Positions 12,630 through 25,181 of a stretch of DNA of 64,000 nt are shown here, piece by piece (position 1 is the first letter of the stretch; each line of letters starts with the position of its first letter). This stretch comes from Poronia punctata. Taxonomy: Eukaryota; Ascomycota; Sordariomycetes; Xylariales; Xylariaceae. The DNA is taken from assembly GCA_022579005.1 (NCBI GenBank), contig MU401496.1, positions 24,703-88,702 on the forward strand, given 5' to 3'. Both the position numbers and the translations under genes were made by a program. Under the pieces are notes generated by a model, which had not been told where the DNA came from, did no database searches, and saw nothing but the letters and a program-made list of their open reading frames with translations.

Positions 12630-14318
12630 CGTTTTAATCGAGACAGGTTATTATGGCAGTAACCGAGTTGGACTGTAGGTTGAATATAGGTATATCTGAT
12701 AACGGGTCGGGGCGCAGTTGCAACGCGCGTCGTTATGTCGAAATCGCCGCGCGTTGGATAATGGTAAGCTGGACTCCGTTGGCCACTTGTGAGCAGTATA
12801 TGGCGGAGACAAGGGATGGTGGGATAGAGCCTGGAGTATCGCAGATAATCACTTAGAAGGGTCGGTGCATCAATATAGATGGATGGCCAAGAACATTAAA
12901 GGCTGCTCTGCAGCTGGAAAGGCTCAATTGCTGGTAACACCAGAGTTTATCCCATTCATAACTCTGCGTCGATGCTCAATTAAATGCACAAAGGAGCGTT
13001 CCAGTGAGTAGAACGTATGGTTCAGAGGTTCTGGCGCTAATCTGAAGCTGAATATTATGTTGCCTTAAGAAACAATCGCAACAATCCCATAATCGATTGC
13101 TACAAGGAAAAGTGAGGGTTCGAGACGTTTTGCCTGTCGGGTTGATTAATGATGGAGAATCAAAAGATCAAAGGGAAAGCTTGAATGGTCTAATCCGGAT
13201 ATGGTTTAGACTTAAACAGTCAAGGACCGCAGCTAATCAGATTACAAGATACTCCAAGCTAATGTGGAGGGATTATAGCCGCATTACAGCACCTACAAGT
13301 GTACTTGTAGATACTTACTTACAGGCTGCTTTTAGTTCAGGATAATAATCCATCCCATTGATAATATTGGGGTTTCCTATGCATATAAGCTTTTCTACAT
13401 GTTTTCTCTCTTAGGATTGCTTGGTTGTGCCATTGTGCATTCTTATATATATAGTATATGCTGATGTCTTGTTAAGCAGACAGGAAGGGAAGGGAAGCAA
13501 TGGTTGCAAGTCAATAAACTGCCAAAGGATATATGCTCAAGAATATATTATTACCTACATGTAAGTACTTCATGTTGTACTTGTATGCACACAAACATAA
13601 CAAGGAAGAAACATTGGAACAACATCTAAACAAGGCTTTAAACTAGTCTACCAACTAACCTTATTAGGTACATGTACCTCCCTGCAAATACGTGTATGCA
13701 AAGGTACTTGCATTGACCCATCTTATCAGCTTTAAGATCAAGTGATTAATTAATAAGGCACGTCTTGTATTCAAATTAGACAATGATATTGTACATGTAC
13801 AGAATTTTACAACAGGTAGAGGCAAGAACAGCTGTCTTGTGCATGTACACCTACATAGGTGCATGGATATCTTCATGTTTTTAGGGAGGTACATGTATTG
13901 AAACTGGGCCAGCAACACCCCGCTTCCAAAAACTGGTACAGTACCTACTTATGTAGGTCCTAGGTACTTGTACAGCGGTTTTCTGTGGCTGCAACCACTG
14001 AACGCGGTCGAGGGGTAACTGCGCGTAGTAGAGGAGGGAAGCGCGTTCTTGTTGGGTTAATCGTTGCCATTATTGCCTGCCGTGCCTGTTTATTTTGGTC
14101 GTTGTGGTCGCAACAAAACAAATTCCACTATTCAAACTTCACCTAGCATCTGCACATTCACAATATTGATTGTGACTTGGCCAGGTCTTGTTACTTTTTG
14201 GTTTTATTGCCTTTGCAATAGTTATTTGCACCGCAGCCATAACTTTGCCGCCTAATCAACGTCCTTCTGTCGACGCCGCGTATCTTTTGAGCATCTCTGC
14301 TGATAAGCACTGCCCAAC
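12630..14318. promoter_or_regulatory. Divergent upstream region RNA14 / ASF1
   Basis: These 1.7 kb separate two divergently transcribed housekeeping genes and must hold both promoters. I see AT-rich stretches, several TACATGTAC and ACTTGTA words around 13300-13960, and no open frame with a recognisable domain. No specific operator or TATA box can be assigned with confidence. Confidence 0.5.
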
Positions 14319-15405
14319 ATGTCGGTTGTTTCTTTACTTGGGGTGAATATCCTCAACAATCCGGCAAAATTCACAGACAATTACGAACTTGAGATCACCT
14401 TTGAATGTCTTGAGCAGTTGGAAAAGGGTAAGTCTTTAAAGCTAATGTTTTGGCCGGACTAGGGAATCCCCCCGAAACATTGCAAGACTTCTGGCTGACC
14501 AAGTGATACTACAACTGCAGACCTGGAATGGAAGTTGACCTATGTTGGATCCGCTACCTCGTAAGCCCTCGCTACTTTAATGCCAGCGTACTCGCCGATG
14601 TGGACTGACACAGCCGCAAAACAGCGACCAATATGATCAGGAGCTCGACTCCCTCCTCGTTGGGCCCATCCCGGTCGGCGTCAACAAGTTTGTTTTTGAA
14701 GCCGACGCGCCGAAGACCAGCCGTATTCCCGACGCAGACATTCTCGGTGTTACTGTCATCCTGTTGACTTGCTCTTACGACGGCCGCGAATTTGTGCGCG
14801 TGGGTTATTACGTGAACAATGAGTACGATTCTGACGAGCTTAATGCCGATCCACCGGCCAAACCAATTATCGAGAAGATCCGCCGCAACGTTCTGGCGGA
14901 GAAGCCAAGAGTAACTCGCTTTGCCATCAAATGGTAAGCCCATATGCCTGCAACTGCCTTTATTTTCTGCACTGGACACTAAAATTTGTACGATAGGGAC
15001 TCGGAAGCCTCTGCGCCTGCTGAATTCCCGCCTGAGCAGCCCGAAGCGGATCTTCAAGCCGACGAGGAAGAATACGGAGCTGATGAGCTGGAAGAAGATG
15101 GTGAAGAAGACGCCGAGACCTCTGCCGATAAGGCTGGCGAGAGCAGTGCTGCCGCTGTTGCCGTGGCTGCCGATGGTGATGCCGAGATGGCTGGTGCCGA
15201 AGAAAATGGCGACGTTGGCGAGGACGAGATGTCCGAAGATGGAAGCGTCGACCTCGAAAACGAGACTGATGAGGAACTACTAGAGGAGGACGTCGAGGGC
15301 GAGGCTGACGGCCAAATCGACGCGGCCGGAGGTGGCGATGATGCTATGGAAGTAGACGACGCCCCCGCTGGCCCGTCGAACCCTCAAGGTATTGCAACTC
15401 ATTGA
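14319..15405 (+). CDS. ASF1: Histone chaperone ASF1
   Basis: Binds the H3-H4 dimer and hands it to the CAF-1 and HIR assembly pathways in the nucleus. Exons: 14319-14427, 14521-14560, 14625-14933, 14997-15405; total 867 nt, 288 aa, in frame throughout. The start [18 protein letters not shown] is the diagnostic ASF1 N-terminus. The immunoglobulin-like core spans residues 1-155 and includes [13 protein letters not shown] and [12 protein letters not shown], the strand that in characterised ASF1 contacts H3. From about 156 to 288 the protein is very rich in Asp, Glu and Ala, the usual fungal acidic tail. An AATAAA-like signal lies about 430 nt after the stop, near 15831. Second exon is only 40 nt. 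Assignment is firm. Confidence 0.97.
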
Positions 15406-16654
15406 TAGCCCATCGCTCATGTTTTTAACAGAGGGGCGGGACATTGCTTAGGGCAGTATGATTCCTGCATTCGATTAATCGGATGATGAGGTTGGAGTTT
15501 GCGACAGTCTGGCTTTTGCCTGTTTTCGCTTCGGTTAGGTTAAAGCATTCGAGATGATGGTCTTGCGCATTGGCGGTGGATTTGGTCATAAGCCCAACAT
15601 TCCCAATGATATCCTTAGACAACTGCGTCGAACCCGGGTTCCCTTGCCGGCGATTCCTGCTGCTGTTATCATTGTCTCGCTTTGAAAATGGTCTGAGGGC
15701 CTAGGCGGTGTTTTCCCGACGGGAGGACTGGCTCGTGCCGTTTTCTATCTAGATTAGAAAGCCCGGGTTGGAAATCAGCAACAGAACAGATTAGACAAGA
15801 TGGCGTCTGCGCCATGTCATTTGTGTTTATGAATAAATTACGAAGCAAGGGATGCAGTCCAAGTACTTGTCTTTGTCTTTGTGCCCTGAGAACTGGATGC
15901 CGATTTAGTCCATTCCGCCGATATATAATACGGCTTGTACTCGTAAGCTCTTCATAGAGGGCAACCGATTCGGACCTGCACAACTGTAATTCTTATTCTT
16001 GTCAACTTCCTGTCTAACCTAGGATATAGCAGCCGCCGGCTTTTATCATTTGTTTCAAGCTTTTCTCTGAGTGGGAAATCACTACCTCATAGGCGGGGTC
16101 ATCGACTCTCGAGCTATCCTCTGGACACAGGTCTACTTGTGTCTGCGTCTCCGAGTCTTCCCACACCTTGCTACAATGGCTTTTGGAATGCACCGTGTCC
16201 TGAACATATCTTATCCGACCCGGAAACAGCCATGTCACTCTGTTTGGTCTTTAACCAGTCATGCCCTTTTACGGAATACGACGAGGAGAAGGCGTTACAT
16301 CCCCGTTGGTCCAAGTCGAAGCCAGAATTCCAAAGAGGATATACGATAGATATTTGATTACTTTATATAATTCCGGAAATACATATTCCTTGACTTATTA
16401 ATTCGTGTAACTGTACTGTCGATATTAGATGATACCATTCCAAGTCCGGGCCGAGCCGTAAAATACAAATGGCAGGGTGCGACCGGGGTACCCCACACTC
16501 TCTGTAATGGGGGTGACGATACCCCGGAAAAGTCGGGGTGCTTTTTCTCCGCCTCTTTGGTCGGCCCCCCAACGTCTAAAATGACCACCTACAAAAAACA
16601 AACCAGGCAAACTGGCAGCCATTTTTCTTTGAGCTCCCCGTTTAAGGATCTGCA
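15406..16654. other. Intergenic ASF1 to flavocytochrome gene
   Basis: Holds the ASF1 3' UTR (AATAAA near 15831) and the promoter of the next gene. Short overlapping open frames at 16071-16357 have no recognisable domain and are not called. Confidence 0.55.
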
Positions 16655-18703
16655 ATGATGCCTTCGTTGACTGCCGCCGAGGTGGTGACACATCGCTCCG
16701 CATCGTCCTGTTGGATTGTCGTGGACGGAAAAGTATACGATGTCACGTCGTACATGGACGCGCATCCCGGCGGAGCCGCGGTCTTGCTGCAGCAGGGCGG
16801 GAGGGTGAGTTTCAAGATTTTTTTTTTGTTTTTTTCCTGGTTGTAGTGAGTATGAAAATGAAACAAGGTATCTAGTCCGGCCATTCATTGTAACTGTTTA
16901 TTTACTTGGATCATGGCTTGCTTAAGGGTAGAGGTGAAGAAGAATATTATTTGAGGCGGGGGGGGGGGGGGGGGCGCGCGGGGGGGGGGGGGGGTGGGGG
17001 GGCGGGGGGGGGGGGGGGCGCGGGGGGGGGGGGGTGGGGGTGGNNNNNNNNNNCTTTTTTTTTTTTTTTTTTTTGTTTTATTGGTTGGTTTTTGTGTTTT
17101 GTTGATCATCAATATTTTTTTTTCCCCCCCCCCCCCCCCCCCCCCCCCTTTTTTTTTGAAAAGTAAAAAAAGCAATGCTTACAACAACACAAATACTCAC
17201 ATCCCCCCCCCTTTTTTCCAAAGGACGCAACAACAGAATTCCGCAAAGTCCACTCACCAGATTACCTGAAATACCTACCGGAGGATGCCTGTCTGGGAAC
17301 AATGTCGGCCACCGAGCGCGCCGCCTTACCAATAAGCAGCGCCAACGCCGACACCATGGGCGTTCTGAAGCTCGAAAGCCCCTTGACAGAAGAAGAATTA
17401 GCTGAAAGGGTCCCGCACATCTCCAGCGTCATCGCGCCGGACGAATTCCAAGCCGCCGCCGAGACCGTCATGCCCCGCAAGGCCTGGACGTACGTCTCCT
17501 CATCGGCGCACAACGGCTCCGCTCTCCGCGGGAATCTCGCCTCCTGGGGCGCCGTGCGCTTCCGGCCGCGCATTTTCCAAGACGTCGCACATGTAGATCC
17601 GCGCTCTACCATCCTCGGCTCCCAGTCTTCTTTCCCCTTTTACGTCTCGCCTATGGGGCAGTTGGGGCGCGCGCATCCAGCAGGGGAGATTGGTGTCGTC
17701 AGGGCTCTTGCGCGTCGCGGTGTCCACGGGGTGATTAGTACCGAGTCCACTGCTACGATGGAGGATATCGCAGCCGCATTTGCGGAAGAGAAGGCGAAGA
17801 TGTCCAAAACAGAAGAAACACAACAACAACAACAACAACAGGAAGCACAGCTACATTTCCAACTATACATCCCCTTAGACCGCGCCATAGCGGTCCAACG
17901 CATCCGACGAGCCCGCGCCACAGGCGTATTCCGCAGTCTATGGGTAACACTCGACACGCCCGTCCTCGGCAAACGATCAGCCGATCGAAAACTCCAAGCG
18001 GCCGAAGCCCTCGCCACATCGCCGGAACTCGCTATACACGCCGAACGAGCGGGTTTCGGGCTCTTGGCACATGCCACGAATGCCCAGCTCAACGCTTCCC
18101 TGACATGGGATGATCTCAAGTGGATCAAGGCGGAATGGGGCGGACCCGTCGTGTTAAAGGGCGTTCAAACAGCCGAAGATGCCGCTCGTGCGGCGGAATC
18201 GGGTGTCGTCGATGGTGTGTTGTTGAGTAATCACGGGGGGAGACAGATGCCGGATGCGTCTGATGCGTTGACGACGCTTCTCGAGATTCGCACGTATTGT
18301 CCCGAAGTACTGAGTAAAATCGAAGTCTTTGTCGATGGCGGCTGTCGCGATGGCGCTGATGTGCTTAAAGCCGTGGCGCTTGGTGCTAAGGCTGTTGGGA
18401 TTGGACGGCCGTTTTTCTATGCGCTTGCTGCGTATGGGGAGAAGGGTGTCGAGAGATGTTTGGATAGTAAGTTTCTTCCTTTTTCTCCTTTTCTCCCATT
18501 TGCCCCTCCATTTTTTTTTTTTTTAGGTAGTTGAAATGCATGAATGATCTTTCCTTTACTGACCATATATAGTATATGCCGATGAACTGGTTACTGGCAT
18601 GCGACTTGCTGGTATCAAGACCATCGACGAAGCCGTGCCTCAGCGCGTGAATGCTAGTCGGCTTCTTAATGAGATGTGGCGTCCTGAAAAAAGTCGTTTG
18701 TAG
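16655..18703 (+). CDS. Cytochrome b5 / FMN-dependent 2-hydroxy-acid (lactate) dehydrogenase
   Basis: Flavocytochrome b2-like enzyme that oxidises an L-2-hydroxy acid through FMN and passes electrons to a fused b5 heme. Exons: 16655-16804, 17224-18466, 18573-18703; total 1524 nt, 507 aa. Residues 1-80 form the heme domain, with ligands H37 (in HPGG) and H60 (FRKVH) split by intron 1. FMN domain about 110-490: VSPMGQLG, VTLDTPVLGKR, VVLKGVQTAEDA with the FMN-binding Lys, LLSNHGGRQ with the catalytic His near 386, and the phosphate-binding VDGGCRDGADVLKAVALGA plus GIGRPF. A polyQ stretch (seven Gln) is inserted near residue 250. No mitochondrial presequence is visible, so unlike yeast Cyb2 it may be cytosolic or peroxisomal. 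The substrate is not determined. Intron 1 (419 nt) contains a sequence gap. Confidence 0.88.
16956..17160. repeat. Intronic homopolymer block with 10-N gap
   Basis: Long G runs broken by single T, C or A bases, then ten N (17044-17053), a T tract (17055 onward) and a second T/C tract ending in a long C run and a T run. The block lies inside intron 1 of the flavocytochrome gene. The N run shows that the assembly is joined here, so the true sequence and length are unknown. The open frames through it are artefacts. Confidence 0.9.
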
Positions 18704-20982
18704 GTTTCAGGGTGTATATTACGTCGCCTGGTCTGTAATTTACAACGTCGCCGCACATACGTGATGTATGTGAGGCACCTACATATATACATGTAATTTT
18801 TTCCCCATGTTCGATTCAACCGGCCAAGATATTCGCGTCCCGAGATAGCATCCTTCTAGCTAGGTAGATAATCACCCTTAAGATAGACTTAATTCATCTA
18901 CTCAGTACCTATTTACTTCACTTTACTTTACTTAGGTCCCCAACTGCTTGAACAAGCGCCTATCAGCCCTTGTCAAGTTCTGCGTGTTGCCTGTTCAGGG
19001 TTCTATCAGGTCTTCGTTTTTATCTCTACCTAAACCGCAGACTTCTTTTGGTTCGAGGCAACTTTTCCGGCTGTTACAATACCATTGACACATTCAACAA
19101 GAATACATAGCCTGCTAGTCTACTGTACAGATGTAAGAACACCCCGTCGTTCTGTATTCGTAAATTCATCAACTTGCCAATCTAAACCGACGAGCTTATG
19201 TCCTATTATATTGATGCACCAACCCTGAGAAGACATTAATTCCATGGGCCCAAATAAAAATAACTAAACCATTCCCGCTACCCTAAAAGAAAAATACGAA
19301 GACATCTCCATCATTGATCAAGGATCGTTGTCTTGGTGGTGGCGGTGATGGTGGTAGTAACAGAAGTACAGGGTAACCCCGTTCGTCCTTGGGGGTTCCC
19401 TTCTACCCCTCCTGCTCCTACCCTACGAGTACACTCTTTTACACATCGACCTTGCCTTGCATCGAGGATTCGAGCCACATACACAGTCCCTCTACATACC
19501 TAGGTAATATACAGACCCGAAGCCTACATATCTAAGAGTACAATCTACTCTGTCCTGATACCTACCTACCTCGACTTCTTCCAAAATACACACATCTCTC
19601 TTATATCTCTCTCTAACCAGTTACAAATGTCTAACCTACCTCCCAGTGCGCAGCCTACCAACTGCTTATATAGACCAGTCAACAATACCTATCAATGTCG
19701 CACCCGAGCCGAACAAAATAACTCGTAATTAAGGTACCTAATTAATGGTTCGGCTGCCGGCACCATTTTAGCTGAAACCGCCACCATGCGTTTCATACTC
19801 GTAGATTTCCCAATCGCACTACCTACCTTAGCAAGCGCCTATCTAACCATTCGTTTACGAGTATAGGTATTTTGAGATGAAAGCATACGCAGAAAACGGG
19901 CCGGCTCAAAACGAACTTGCTGACGAACATACACACCTTTCCTTCCTCCCTTACTCCGTACCCTCTTAAGAGAGAGAAAACTAGGATTAGGTAAGGTTCG
20001 GTGTACGAGTAGGTAGAAAGTAGATACAAGTAAATAACCTTCCATCCCTAAAGAAGTCAACAAAAAAAAAAGACAGAAGGGCCGGAACAGGGAAAAAAGT
20101 TGTATTAAATCATCCTGTGATACCGTATGTCCATGTAACATCCAAATGAAAATCAAATTTCATAATTACGTACCTGAACCCCCCCCCAATCGGAATCCAG
20201 ATACAAATAAATTTCCCAAGAATGGACCAGTCGACAATCTTGTCTGTCTTCGCCAAGACCCTTAGAATAACAAAATTACGTTGGTGGTTGGCCGGCTTAT
20301 TATTACATACATCAAACAAACAGGCCTAGCCCCTGTACATGGTGAAAAAAGAGCTGCAACTTTAATATTTAGCGGCATGTACAATTGGCAGATGCGCTAG
20401 ACCCAAATAGTAACATTCAGCCGCCCGAGGGTCTGGATCAGGATAAATGACCCCCGTTGCCGTGGCGACAGCACCTAGTCAACAAGGTCATCCCGAAATG
20501 CTCTCTTGCCTAGTCTAAATTCCTCTTTTACAATTGTATTATCCATCTCTAATCCAGTTTTACTCGTAACACACTCATCCTGAGAAACCTTCAACCTTCG
20601 AATTGATACCCAGACCGCAAAAGTCCCTTGAAGCTTTCTCCTGTTCGAAAAACCACCGATTAACCAGGCCGTATAGGCATTCAATCTACTTACTACCATC
20701 TAACCTAGGTCATTTGCTTAGTTCCGTATTGCTTGCTGAGGACGACATAAATCTTTTCTAGCCCGGCTAGCCAGGCTTGCGCGCTGTGCGAAGTAAGTCG
20801 AGAACCCTCCCTCTTCCCCCTCGATTCTCCATCATCGTCATCATCGTGTGTGTGTGTGTCTGAAGCGCGAGGCTAACCAGTCGGCCGATGTAGTCACGGA
20901 CTCAATAGATAGAGCTCCAAACCCTCGACAACTAACATCTATCGACAACCAGCAATCCGGTCCGGATTCACCTCCCATCACA
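18704..20982. other. Intergenic; upstream region and leader of ACE2-like gene
   Basis: A long pyrimidine-rich space with TACCTACC words, the 3' UTR of the flavocytochrome gene and a (GT)n run at about 20845-20860. The frame of the following gene is open upstream to 20848 but contains no ATG before 20983. No other gene is supported. Confidence 0.55.
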
Positions 20983-23426
20983 ATGCTGTCCAATCCACCA
21001 ATAAGCGATCTTCATGCACGACAACGACAACACCGACGACAAAATTCGACACCCACGCCTTATGAAAATGTCAAGATCGCCCCAAACCTAGCCAAGTTGC
21101 AACATCACAACGTACTGCGGACTCAACAACAACGCGCTCGACTCGCCCACCGACGAGGCATGAGTCTCGACGCCCGTCAGGCGCAGTTCCAGGCACAACA
21201 GGATTTCCCCATGGTAAGTAATACTAACAACACAGGATTAGCAAACACACCACAGCACGTGGTGCGAGAAGCGCAGCAGCAACGCATAGCACGCCCGGGC
21301 CCCCAGCAAGCATACGAGAACTACGCAACTGGCGACAATTACCTGGTGTCGCCCAATGCGACACCGCAGATGCCATCATTTGGACAGTCGTGGTGTGATG
21401 GTCTGCCAGTCATGACCAATGACTTGCACATGTCCTTTGACATGTACAGTGGATCGATGAATAACATGGCCAAGAAAGACCACGGAGTCTATTCTAGTGG
21501 TCTGAGCTGTCCGGATTTCGATGCTTTCCCGTCGAGCGGACTTTCCACACCCACGTTTATTGACTTTCAAGAGGATGCCATCGGGACTCCAGGATGGGTG
21601 TCGGAGACCGAGACCGCAAGTTCGAGGAGGAACTCGCGGAGGATCAGCAACGGGATCATGGACAGGGTGAACAAGTTTGAGCACATGGCGAACGAACAGT
21701 CATCTCAACCATTGACACCTGCAAGACAGAATGAAGCAGGCAAGAAACCGACCTGCCCACTTTCGACGTCCTGTTGGCTAACCTTGGCGCAGATTACTTC
21801 CCACTTACCCCTATGCAGACGCCAAATGGAGGGACGATGAAGCGTGTACATTATCCCCAGAGGTTCGCCGAAGGCTACGATGAATCCAACGAAGTGACGG
21901 TAAAGCCCGTACGGCAACGAGGACTCAAGCGGCCTCCAACTGTTTTCGACGATATGAGACAGTCGGTAGAGACGCAAAGGATGGAGCCGGGGATGCAGCG
22001 CTCAAATACGATGCCGACGGCAAAGTCAAATGAACTAAACCAGACCAACGTTCCAGCATTCTTGTCCTTTAGTCATCCACATGCCAACGGTCTCAGCATC
22101 GACACGAGGTCGGACGGATTCGGTGGCCCTGCATATCCAATGAGCGCCGCTTCCGATTATTCACAGCACGTCTCACCCGCGACTCCGAACCTGGCGAGAT
22201 ATGGATCTTTCGACTATGTTTCGTCTCCGCATACCGCCGCATCCTCCCCCTCGCCGCACAAGTCTTCGAAGCGATCGTCCCAACACAGACGCACCGACTC
22301 GATTGCTAGCCAAGCAAGTGCAGCTAGCATTGCTAGTATAGACATCGAGAAGACTAAGACGGAGACGGGTATTACTCTTGACGACATCCAGCAGTACATT
22401 CAGGGCCCCGACCCGGTAGACAACAAGTGGATCTGCAGCTTTGAGGATTGCAACAAGAAGTTTGGCCGCAAGGAAAACATCAAATCGCACGTCCAGACGC
22501 ATCTCAACGACAGACAGTTCCAGTGCCCCGCCTGCTTGAAGTGCTTCGTCCGCCAGCACGACCTCAAGCGCCATGCCAAGATTCATACAGGCATCAGGCC
22601 GTATCCGTGCGAATGCGGTAATAGTTTCGCCCGCCACGACGCCCTGACAAGACATAGGCAAAGAGGCATGTGTATCGGCGCCTTCGAGGGGTCGACTCCA
22701 AAGAACGCCAAACGCGGCCGTCCCCGGAAAGAACGGCCGAATGACGATGAACGCAGGGAAAAGGCGACGCGCACACGGCGGAAGACCAAATCCGTCTCAT
22801 CTGTGTCTTCACAAACATCCCAATCAGACTATTCATCCAGCAACTCGCCCGAGCAACACGACAACGACTTCGACATGATGGACGACATGATGGACGTGTC
22901 GCTAGGCGGAACGACGATGAACCCTAGCAGTCTCCAGACGCACGGGTCCTCGACGGCGCCCATGCCGGCGTTAGCCATGGATGACCCCTTAACGGCACCC
23001 TCTCCATCCACGGCCAGCGTGCATTCTTACGCGTCGCAGCTGTCGCAGATGACGCTTCACTCGGACATGGACATTCCACCAACAGGGAGTCTTCCGCGAC
23101 ATCCAGGCTCGCCGACGCTGAGCATCACGAGTCCTGCCAACGACCCACCGGAACTATCGCACATCTCATCACCGCCGGCAACGCAGTTCTTCGACAGCGA
23201 ACCGAACTCAAGTGGACTAGACCTCATGATTTCCTCGGCGGCCGAAGCCAACACGTCCGGGTTGTCGGGCATGGTGGCCATGGCGCCCAGTGACGGCGAT
23301 GGTGATCTGTTCTCAGGTCACGACCCACAGATGCTCCTGTTCGACGGGGAGACCAAGTTCGACGACTCGTATGATGGGGTCGGCATGTTTACCCACAATG
23401 CTGATCTCATCTTGGGAAATCCCTGA
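20983..23426 (+). CDS. C2H2 zinc-finger transcription factor, ACE2/SWI5-like (frame break near 21.74 kb)
   Basis: Nuclear regulator; in the SWI5/ACE2 family such proteins control cell separation, conidiation and wall genes. The start is the ATG at 20983 (MLSNPPISDLHARQRQ). The first frame runs to about 21740 and the second from there to TGA at 23426, so the two halves are out of frame by one base. The fingers lie near residues 480-560: KWICSFEDCNKKFGRKENIKSHVQTH, FQCPACLKCFVRQHDLKRH and YPCECGNSFARHDALTRHRQRGMC; the last has the short C-x-C spacing and ends in Cys, as in SWI5/ACE2. A basic GRPRKER patch follows. The rest is Ser/Pro/Gln-rich and disordered. The break could be a 41-nt intron with a weak donor (21699-21739, CA|G phase fits) or a one-base indel. 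Everything else looks conserved. Confidence 0.85.
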
Positions 23427-25181
23427 TGCAACCCAGGGATTCGTCTGTGTACAATATTTCCTTACTGTACTTCGTTTCCCTCGAGCGGTTTGGTCTCCGG
23501 ATTTTGTGGTTAATCTGTTTCTTCTTCTCGCCCGGTAAAACAGATACGGACGAGAAGGAAAGAATAATGAAGTTACTTTTGCACGTCATCTTGCTTTCTG
23601 GCAATTCGTAATAGCCGAAGCCTTCGTCGGCCGATTAAGTGGAGAGCGATGTTTGTATGATAATCTTTAGCATGATTTGTCTATTCGGCGACGCGGAATG
23701 GTCGACAACCGTTGCGTCGGGGTACGTTTGTTGTTGTTACTGGGTGGCTTTTGATTAGTGATTGAGGCGCGATATATCTACCTATATATATACAGCGGGA
23801 CGAGAAAGGGTCGTTAACCGTACAAGGGCGTTTTCATAATAGGATACCTCAAGCTTTGCCGTCATCAGGCTTTTTCGGGCTCTTTATATATAGAATGTGG
23901 TTGCCAATGATTGCGTCTGTTTTGCAGAATTCGAAGTAGTTGGGATTTAATCGATGATGGTCCGTTTCGTTGGGGATCATATTGTGTGGATTTTTTTCGT
24001 ATTGAACCGATTCCTACACAGGTACGATAAGTAGTTAGTTGAATTAGCTTTGCAACCCTAGAGAGACTTATGTAAGGTAGGGTTAAATGTTGTATGTCTA
24101 GTAGGTTTGTACCTGGTTTTGGTAACCCCCCTCCCGTCTCCTCCAGTATCGCACTCCCAAGACCGGGATGAGTAGAGGATCACAGTGTATGCATTTATCT
24201 ACCAAAAAATTCCATGTAGTACGTCCAGCATCCAAGCTACATGTAGCTACCTCGCGGCATATCCCAGACGCGTCTTGAAAAGTCGGGTTCTGCGTTCTTG
24301 TGGCAGGAATAGCTTTGACACAGCAAAGCTTGAGGACTCGTCCTTGAAAGTCTTCTACGAGAATGGCGGTTGATGTCGCGTGTCGGAACCTTGGCCCGAT
24401 ACTAATAAGTATGTAGATAAGGTAGGTAGGTACATAGCCTCAGTAATAGGTATGGCCTCCTACTTTTTGTAACACGGGATTTTTCCATTGAGGGGTTTGT
24501 AAATAAGGCACGGCCGGTACTATTGTAGTGTTCTGGTAGTTCCGATGTATTTTAGTGCTTGTCGGCAATGGACCTTTCAACATGGTAACCCATTTCCACA
24601 GGACATGATGCCCGTATAGGTTCCTCTACTAATTGACAATGTGTGTCATGTACAAATAAGTCCATGTGAACGCATGGAATCATGGATGTATGAAGGCACC
24701 ACCTGTTACAACAGTGTCTGTGGGTAGGAGCTGCCTGATAATTAGAACTGATGGCGCGTCACCTCCCCATGTGAACTGAAGAGCACGGGGACGGGATAAT
24801 GAAAAGGAAGTAGCAGACGAGTCACGACTCCCAATTGCGTGGCAGGATTTACCTCTAAGGATGCTCACGTAATCCACAAACCTGCATTCCACTTCTTGTT
24901 CCATGTCTCACATCTTGGTTTGGCACTTATGGGGTTTTCCCCGTGTACAGTCCCAGTCCCGCGAGAAGTTGACATTTATCGCTTAGAAGTTACCAGTCTG
25001 TATTATTTGCCTTCGTCTTGGTAACCTTTCTTGGACGCTAGGAACTGAAACAACATCTCTATCGACCGGGAGAACACCCCAGACAGACGATACCTATCGA
25101 CTCTCCCAGTTGGTCGCCATATACTGCCGAATTACTCCGAACCCCCTTATTCAGCCTTCTGCGTGGCCCCATTTGGACGAT
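23427..25181. other. Intergenic ACE2-like to DUF4470 gene
   Basis: Contains the 3' UTR of the zinc-finger gene and the leader of the next. The reading frame of the next gene stays open upstream of 25182 for at least 100 nt, so a further 5' exon or extension may lie here. Nothing else is recognisable. Confidence 0.5.

Noticed and set aside
16885..17269. Open frames through the poly-G/N block
   Set aside because: They encode only Gly, Pro or Phe runs across an assembly gap and lie in an intron.
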